16,431 nucleotides of DNA. Source: DASSKW01 sp035701115. GTDB lineage: Bacteria > Pseudomonadota > Gammaproteobacteria > Natronospirales > REEB76. The notes under the pieces were generated by a model that was not told the origin of the DNA, did not search any database, and was given only the letters and a program-made list of their open reading frames with translations. The translations under genes were made by a program, and so were the position numbers. This document shows positions 13,851 to 16,431 of the stretch, piece by piece (position 1 is the first letter of the stretch; the number at the start of each line of letters is the position of its first letter). The DNA lies in contig DASSOA010000068.1 in NCBI GenBank assembly GCA_035701115.1, positions 1-16,431 on the forward strand. Direction: 5' to 3'.

Positions 13851-13890
13851 GCGTCAGGCAGATGACAGGAATGTGACGGACGTGTGACTG
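13851..13890 (-). promoter_or_regulatory. Pho box: three PhoB half-sites (plus a weak fourth) in 11-bp register
   Basis: On the minus strand CAGTCAC (13890-13884), CCGTCAC (13879-13873) and CTGTCAT (13868-13862) repeat at exactly 11-bp intervals with 4-bp spacers. This is the known PhoB site (CTGTCAT-N4-CTGTCAC). A degenerate CTGACGC (13857-13851) keeps the register, and CATCAT (13840-13835) lies 10 nt beyond it, where the -10 of Pho promoters sits. The ATG of the plcP-like gene follows at 13805. A 7-bp hairpin CTGCCTG/CAGGCAG (13845-13861) overlaps the last repeat. Confidence 0.72.
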
Positions 13891-13919
13891 CCGTTCCGGG
13901 TGACTTCTTCAGGCCTTAT

Positions 13920-14186
13920 TCAAGCCGGGTCGTCCCGGGTCGCTACACGATCGTCTCCCTGTTGCAGCAGTACAAAGGGTCCCGCCTGCTCGCCCGGGCA
14001 CGCGGCAGCCCGGCGGTAATCCCGCAAGGTGCCCTGATGTCCGTTCGGGCAGCTGATGAGTTCCTGATCGTGAAAACGGTAGAAAACACCCGCGCGAACC
14101 TCGACCGGGGCCGGCGGGTTGCATTCGGTGCAGAAGATATTCCAGTCGAGCTGGCTGATCAGCGATTTGACACGGACCGAAGCCAT
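13920..14186 (-). CDS. Small zinc-ribbon-like protein of unknown function
   Basis: An 88-residue protein I do not recognise. It has CTEC (C19, C22) near the start and CPNGH (C46, H50) 24 residues later, the spacing of a small treble-clef or zinc-ribbon knuckle pair, plus C63. Between them is VEVRAGVFYRFHDQELISC, which reads as two beta strands. The frame continues open to 14531, but I place the start at ATG 14186 because a run of six G then ATGGAAA precedes it and a TTGCCG-17-TAGACT promoter lies just upstream. The residues upstream are a shadow of the DUF1857 gene. It sits between the DUF1857 gene and the Pho-box operon on the same strand. Binding nucleic acid or a protein partner is possible but unproven. 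Confidence 0.6.
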   Translation of the reverse strand: MASVRVKSLISQLDWNIFCTECNPPAPVEVRAGVFYRFHDQELISCPNGHQGTLRDYRRAAACPGEQAGPFVLLQQGDDRVATRDDPA

Positions 14187-14227
14187 TTTCCATCCCCCCG
14201 CCAGCAGCGCTTTCCCTGACCGCGGCA

Positions 14228-14256
14228 AGTCTAGGCGCGTGCCTGGGGTGCGGCAA
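14228..14256 (-). promoter_or_regulatory. Putative sigma70 promoter of the small zinc-ribbon-like gene
   Basis: Minus-strand TTGCCG (14256-14251) and TAGACT (14233-14228) have a 17-bp spacer. Transcription would begin near 14221, giving a leader of about 35 nt with a G-rich ribosome site. This supports the start at 14186 over longer frames. Confidence 0.55.
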
Positions 14257-14322
14257 GTCGGCGATTTCCTACACGCCGCGTAAGGGGTGGCGTACACATG
14301 GAACCGGGAATGGACCCGGGAC

Positions 14323-14778
14323 TCAGTCGAGCGATCCGTTCGCCGCGAGGCGCCTGATCCGGGCGACGGTGTCGAGGTCGGCTTCAAAGTAAGCCTGCCT
14401 GACGAAGTCATCGTATTCGCTGCCGGTGAGGCTCGCCGTTTCGTAGCTGAACCGCACGAACAGATGGCCGGGTTTCGGTTCTTCGATGCACATGAGCAAC
14501 GTGCTGGAGGGGAATTCCGCACTCGGTTCAACCTGGTAATGAACCGAGTCCTCCACCACGAAACTTACCCGGTCATTGATGATGCGATTGCCGAAGTGCA
14601 ATTCGCGCTCGAGATAATCGGTTCCGCGTGCGCGAATACGCACCGCATCCAGGCCATAGACGAACTCGCCCGGGTTCTCGGCGCGAACTTTCAGACCGTT
14701 CCAGAGCTGGCGGCGTGTCAACGGAACGATCCCCGGATCGTCAGGATCGTTGATCTGGACCAGGTGTTCATATTTCAC
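14323..14778 (-). CDS. DUF1857/AtaL-like SRPBCC domain protein
   Basis: A 151-residue soluble protein covering one DUF1857 (AtaL-like) domain of the START/SRPBCC fold, which forms a ligand pocket. The typical start is clear: KYEHLVQINDPDDPGIVPLTRRQLWNGL, then RAENPGEFVYGLDAVRIRARG and the strand DRVSFVVEDSVHYQVEP. In fungi a relative (AtaL) belongs to the acetylaranotin cluster, but bacterial members have no assigned function. The start is GTG 14778, with GGGGTGAC about 6 nt upstream; the nearby ATG (14780) runs straight into a stop. A small inverted repeat surrounds the ribosome site. The gene is divergent from the lipoprotein gene at 14911 and 136 nt upstream of the small zinc-ribbon-like gene. 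Confidence 0.78.
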   Translation of the reverse strand: MKYEHLVQINDPDDPGIVPLTRRQLWNGLKVRAENPGEFVYGLDAVRIRARGTDYLERELHFGNRIINDRVSFVVEDSVHYQVEPSAEFPSSTLLMCIEEPKPGHLFVRFSYETASLTGSEYDDFVRQAYFEADLDTVARIRRLAANGSLD

Positions 14779-14797
14779 ATGTCACCCCGGATGACAT
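14779..14797 (-). promoter_or_regulatory. Inverted repeat with the DUF1857 ribosome site in its loop
   Basis: In the mRNA, ATGTCA (14797-14792) pairs with TGACAT (14784-14779) around a 7-nt loop containing GGGG, and the GTG start follows at once. It could be a translational control hairpin or a DNA operator. No good -35/-10 pair was found for either gene in the divergent gap 14798-14910. Confidence 0.3.
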
Positions 14798-14910
14798 AAT
14801 TGAAGCGCTTTGCTATTTCGAACAACGCGAACTGTGGATTCCGTCAACGTTATATCGCCGCCCGCGTTCTAGGCTTGAAACGATTACCAGAACCTGGTGG
14901 GAGGCGATGT

Positions 14911-16431
14911 ATGTTACGCGTGATCCGATATGCATTCTACGTAACGGTGATTACAGGTCTGTCATTGCTCGCCGCATGCGGTGGCAGCGGCGGCGTGACC
15001 TATGGCAGCGGTAACAGCGGTAATACCACCACTGACTGCACCAAACCTGCCACTACCGATCAAGACGCGTGCCTTTATACCACGGTTACCGACGCAGACG
15101 GTCAATTCGATGCCTACATCGTGACTGTCGATTCCATCACGCTGACGCGCCTCGATGGCACGGTGGTGAATGTCCTGCCCAGCAGCACGGCGGTGGATTT
15201 CTCGCAATATACCGATCTTTCCGAATTCATCTCACTGCAGACGGTGCCACCCGGAACTTACGTCAAGGGCTCCATGGTGCTGGATTACACCAATTCGGAC
15301 ATTGAAGTGGACGTCAACGGCGTTGCAACGAAGGCCAATGTCGTTGATTCCAGCGGTAACCCCGTCACCACGCTTACCGTTGCGATCAATCTGGCATCCG
15401 GGAACGGGTTGACGCTGAAACCCGGCGTGCCGCAGCTGTTCGGGCTGGACTTCGATCTCAGCGCGTCGAATCTGATCGACACCTCGACTGCGACGCCGAC
15501 CGTCACCGTGTCACCGGTCCTGTATGCGCAGGTAGACCCGAACACGAGCAAGACGCTGCAGGTGCGAGGGCCACTGGCCTCGGTGGATACCATCAATAAT
15601 GATTTTACGCTGGCAATGCGCCCATTCTTCGCGCGGTCCGGCAACTTCGGCAATTCCGCCGTGCACGTGACCGATACCACCACGTACCTGATCAACATGC
15701 AGACTTATACAGGTGCCGCGGGATTGGCCGCGCTCGCCAGCGCCGGCGCCACCACCGCAGTGCTGGCGCGCGGCAGCTTCAATTTCAGCAGCAATGAATT
15801 CGTCGCCACGGAAGTGGATGCGGGCAGCAGCGTGCCGGGTGGAACCCTGGACGCGGTTGAAGGCGTGGTCACCGCCGTCAACGGCAACACGCTGACGTTG
15901 CGCGGCGCCACCCTGATTCGTGCCCAGCAGTCCGCGGTATTCCACGACGACGTCGCCGTCACTGACGGCGCCAACACGATCGTGCGCGAGCAGGGGGGCA
16001 CCGCGACCAATTTCACCACCAATGATATTTCGGTTGGGCAGCACGTGCTGTTCATGGGAACGCTTACCAACACCAATTCCACGTCACTGGCGCTGGACGT
16101 AACCGGTGGCTTCGCGCTGCTGAAACACACCCATATCGGCGCCACGGTAACAACCCTGGGTAGCGGTGACATGACACTGAACGTGCAATCGTTCGAGGGC
16201 CGCCCGGTGAGTCTGTTCGATTTCACCGGTACCGGCAGCAATCCGGCTTCCTATCTGGTCAACACCGGCAGTCTGTCCCTTTCGGGGATAGCAGGCGGCG
16301 ATCCCGTTGCGGTGTCCGGCTTTGTCGCGCCGTTCGGATCGGCGCCGCCTGATTTCAATGCAGTGTCGGTCGCGGACTATGCCAAGGCCGATGCGCATCT
16401 CGCGATCGGTTACGTGCTGAACGGCGGGACC
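14911..16431 (+). CDS. DUF4382-type lipoprotein with DUF5666-like repeats, partial (runs off right edge)
   Basis: 507 codons are visible with no stop. The protein begins with a lipoprotein signal peptide: MLRVIRYAF, hydrophobic 8-20, and lipobox LAAC with C23, followed by a GGSGG linker. Glycine after the cysteine favours outer membrane sorting. Residues about 50-190 resemble DUF4382 (TDADGQFDAYIVTVDSITL, then QTVPPGTYVKGSMVL), a beta-sandwich of bacterial surface lipoproteins. The rest is a series of beta-rich units including VEGVVTAVNGNTLTLRG near 310-328, which looks like DUF5666. Asn/Thr/Ser/Gly content is high and cysteine is scarce, fitting an exposed surface protein. ATG 14911 is chosen because the lipobox is in frame; the ATG at 14907 leads to a stop. 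GGGAGG lies about 6-11 nt upstream. Function is unknown. Confidence 0.8.
   Translation, partial: MLRVIRYAFYVTVITGLSLLAACGGSGGVTYGSGNSGNTTTDCTKPATTDQDACLYTTVTDADGQFDAYIVTVDSITLTRLDGTVVNVLPSSTAVDFSQYTDLSEFISLQTVPPGTYVKGSMVLDYTNSDIEVDVNGVATKANVVDSSGNPVTTLTVAINLASGNGLTLKPGVPQLFGLDFDLSASNLIDTSTATPTVTVSPVLYAQVDPNTSKTLQVRGPLASVDTINNDFTLAMRPFFARSGNFGNSAVHVTDTTTYLINMQTYTGAAGLAALASAGATTAVLARGSFNFSSNEFVATEVDAGSSVPGGTLDAVEGVVTAVNGNTLTLRGATLIRAQQSAVFHDDVAVTDGANTIVREQGGTATNFTTNDISVGQHVLFMGTLTNTNSTSLALDVTGGFALLKHTHIGATVTTLGSGDMTLNVQSFEGRPVSLFDFTGTGSNPASYLVNTGSLSLSGIAGGDPVAVSGFVAPFGSAPPDFNAVSVADYAKADAHLAIGYVLNGGT

Noticed and set aside
13884..14219. Plus-strand frame of 111 codons
   Set aside because: Antisense to the small Cys/His protein and its Pho-box neighbour; no ribosome site and no recognisable pattern.
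13920..14531. Full 203-codon version of the small zinc-ribbon-like frame
   Set aside because: The first 115 residues overlap the DUF1857 gene out of frame and cross the -35/-10 promoter; the start at 14186 fits better.
1..16431. Mobile elements, CRISPR arrays, tRNA or rRNA
   Set aside because: No transposase or integrase motifs, no regular repeat-spacer pattern and no tRNA-like cloverleaf noticed on either strand.

Overview
The window is a stretch of GC-rich (about 60%, by eye) proteobacterial chromosome, most likely from a gamma- or betaproteobacterium. This rests on the gene families (DUF4124, QmcA/NfeD, PilZ, GGDEF, DUF4382 lipoprotein, WCxPC thioredoxin), Gram-negative export signals and a lipobox. 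No insertion sequence, integrase, CRISPR array, rRNA or tRNA was seen. Gene density is high and base use is fairly even, apart from a short AT-richer island near 10045-10125. It looks like ordinary core or shell chromosome rather than a mobile island.

Layout. 1-248 (-): start of a secreted DUF4124 protein cut by the window edge. 508-1972 (+): a membrane DUF457/YdjM-like protein and a DUF4336 metallo-beta-lactamase-like protein, probably one operon. 2053-2772 (+): a pirin/quercetinase-like bicupin, facing a PLP-dependent decarboxylase (2786-4240, -). 4441-4950 (+): a small membrane protein, convergent with a LiaF-N/DUF5668-like membrane protein (5054-5434, -), with a nested inverted repeat between them. 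5626-5952 (+): a thioredoxin, followed by an unusual interleaved inverted repeat. 6224-7138 (+): a PAS-GGDEF diguanylate cyclase. 7240-8550 (+): an exported amidohydrolase ending in a strong hairpin. 8731-10020 (+): an MFS exporter. 10143-10484 (+): a stand-alone PilZ protein. 10554-11934 (+): an NfeD-SPFH (QmcA-like) membrane pair. 11947-13805 (-): a metallophosphoesterase and a GT4 glycosyltransferase in a tight operon. 13920-14186 (-): a small zinc-ribbon-like protein. 14323-14778 (-): a DUF1857/AtaL-like protein. 14911-16431 (+): a DUF4382-type lipoprotein running off the right edge.

The most interesting system is the operon at 11947-13805. The metallophosphoesterase looks like LpxH but is longer, and it is followed 2 nt later by a lipid-type glycosyltransferase. 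The upstream region carries three clean 7-bp PhoB half-sites, plus a weaker fourth, in exact 11-bp register. This is the arrangement known for PlcP-Agt, in which phosphate-starved proteobacteria degrade phospholipid to diacylglycerol and glycosylate it to a phosphorus-free glycolipid. The assignment is an inference from sequence and context, but the three lines of evidence agree.

Other points of interest are the unannotated-looking small Cys/His protein with its own good promoter, the A-B-A'-B' interleaved repeat after the thioredoxin gene, a 9-bp direct repeat placed directly against the putative PilZ promoter, and several short palindromes sitting at promoters.
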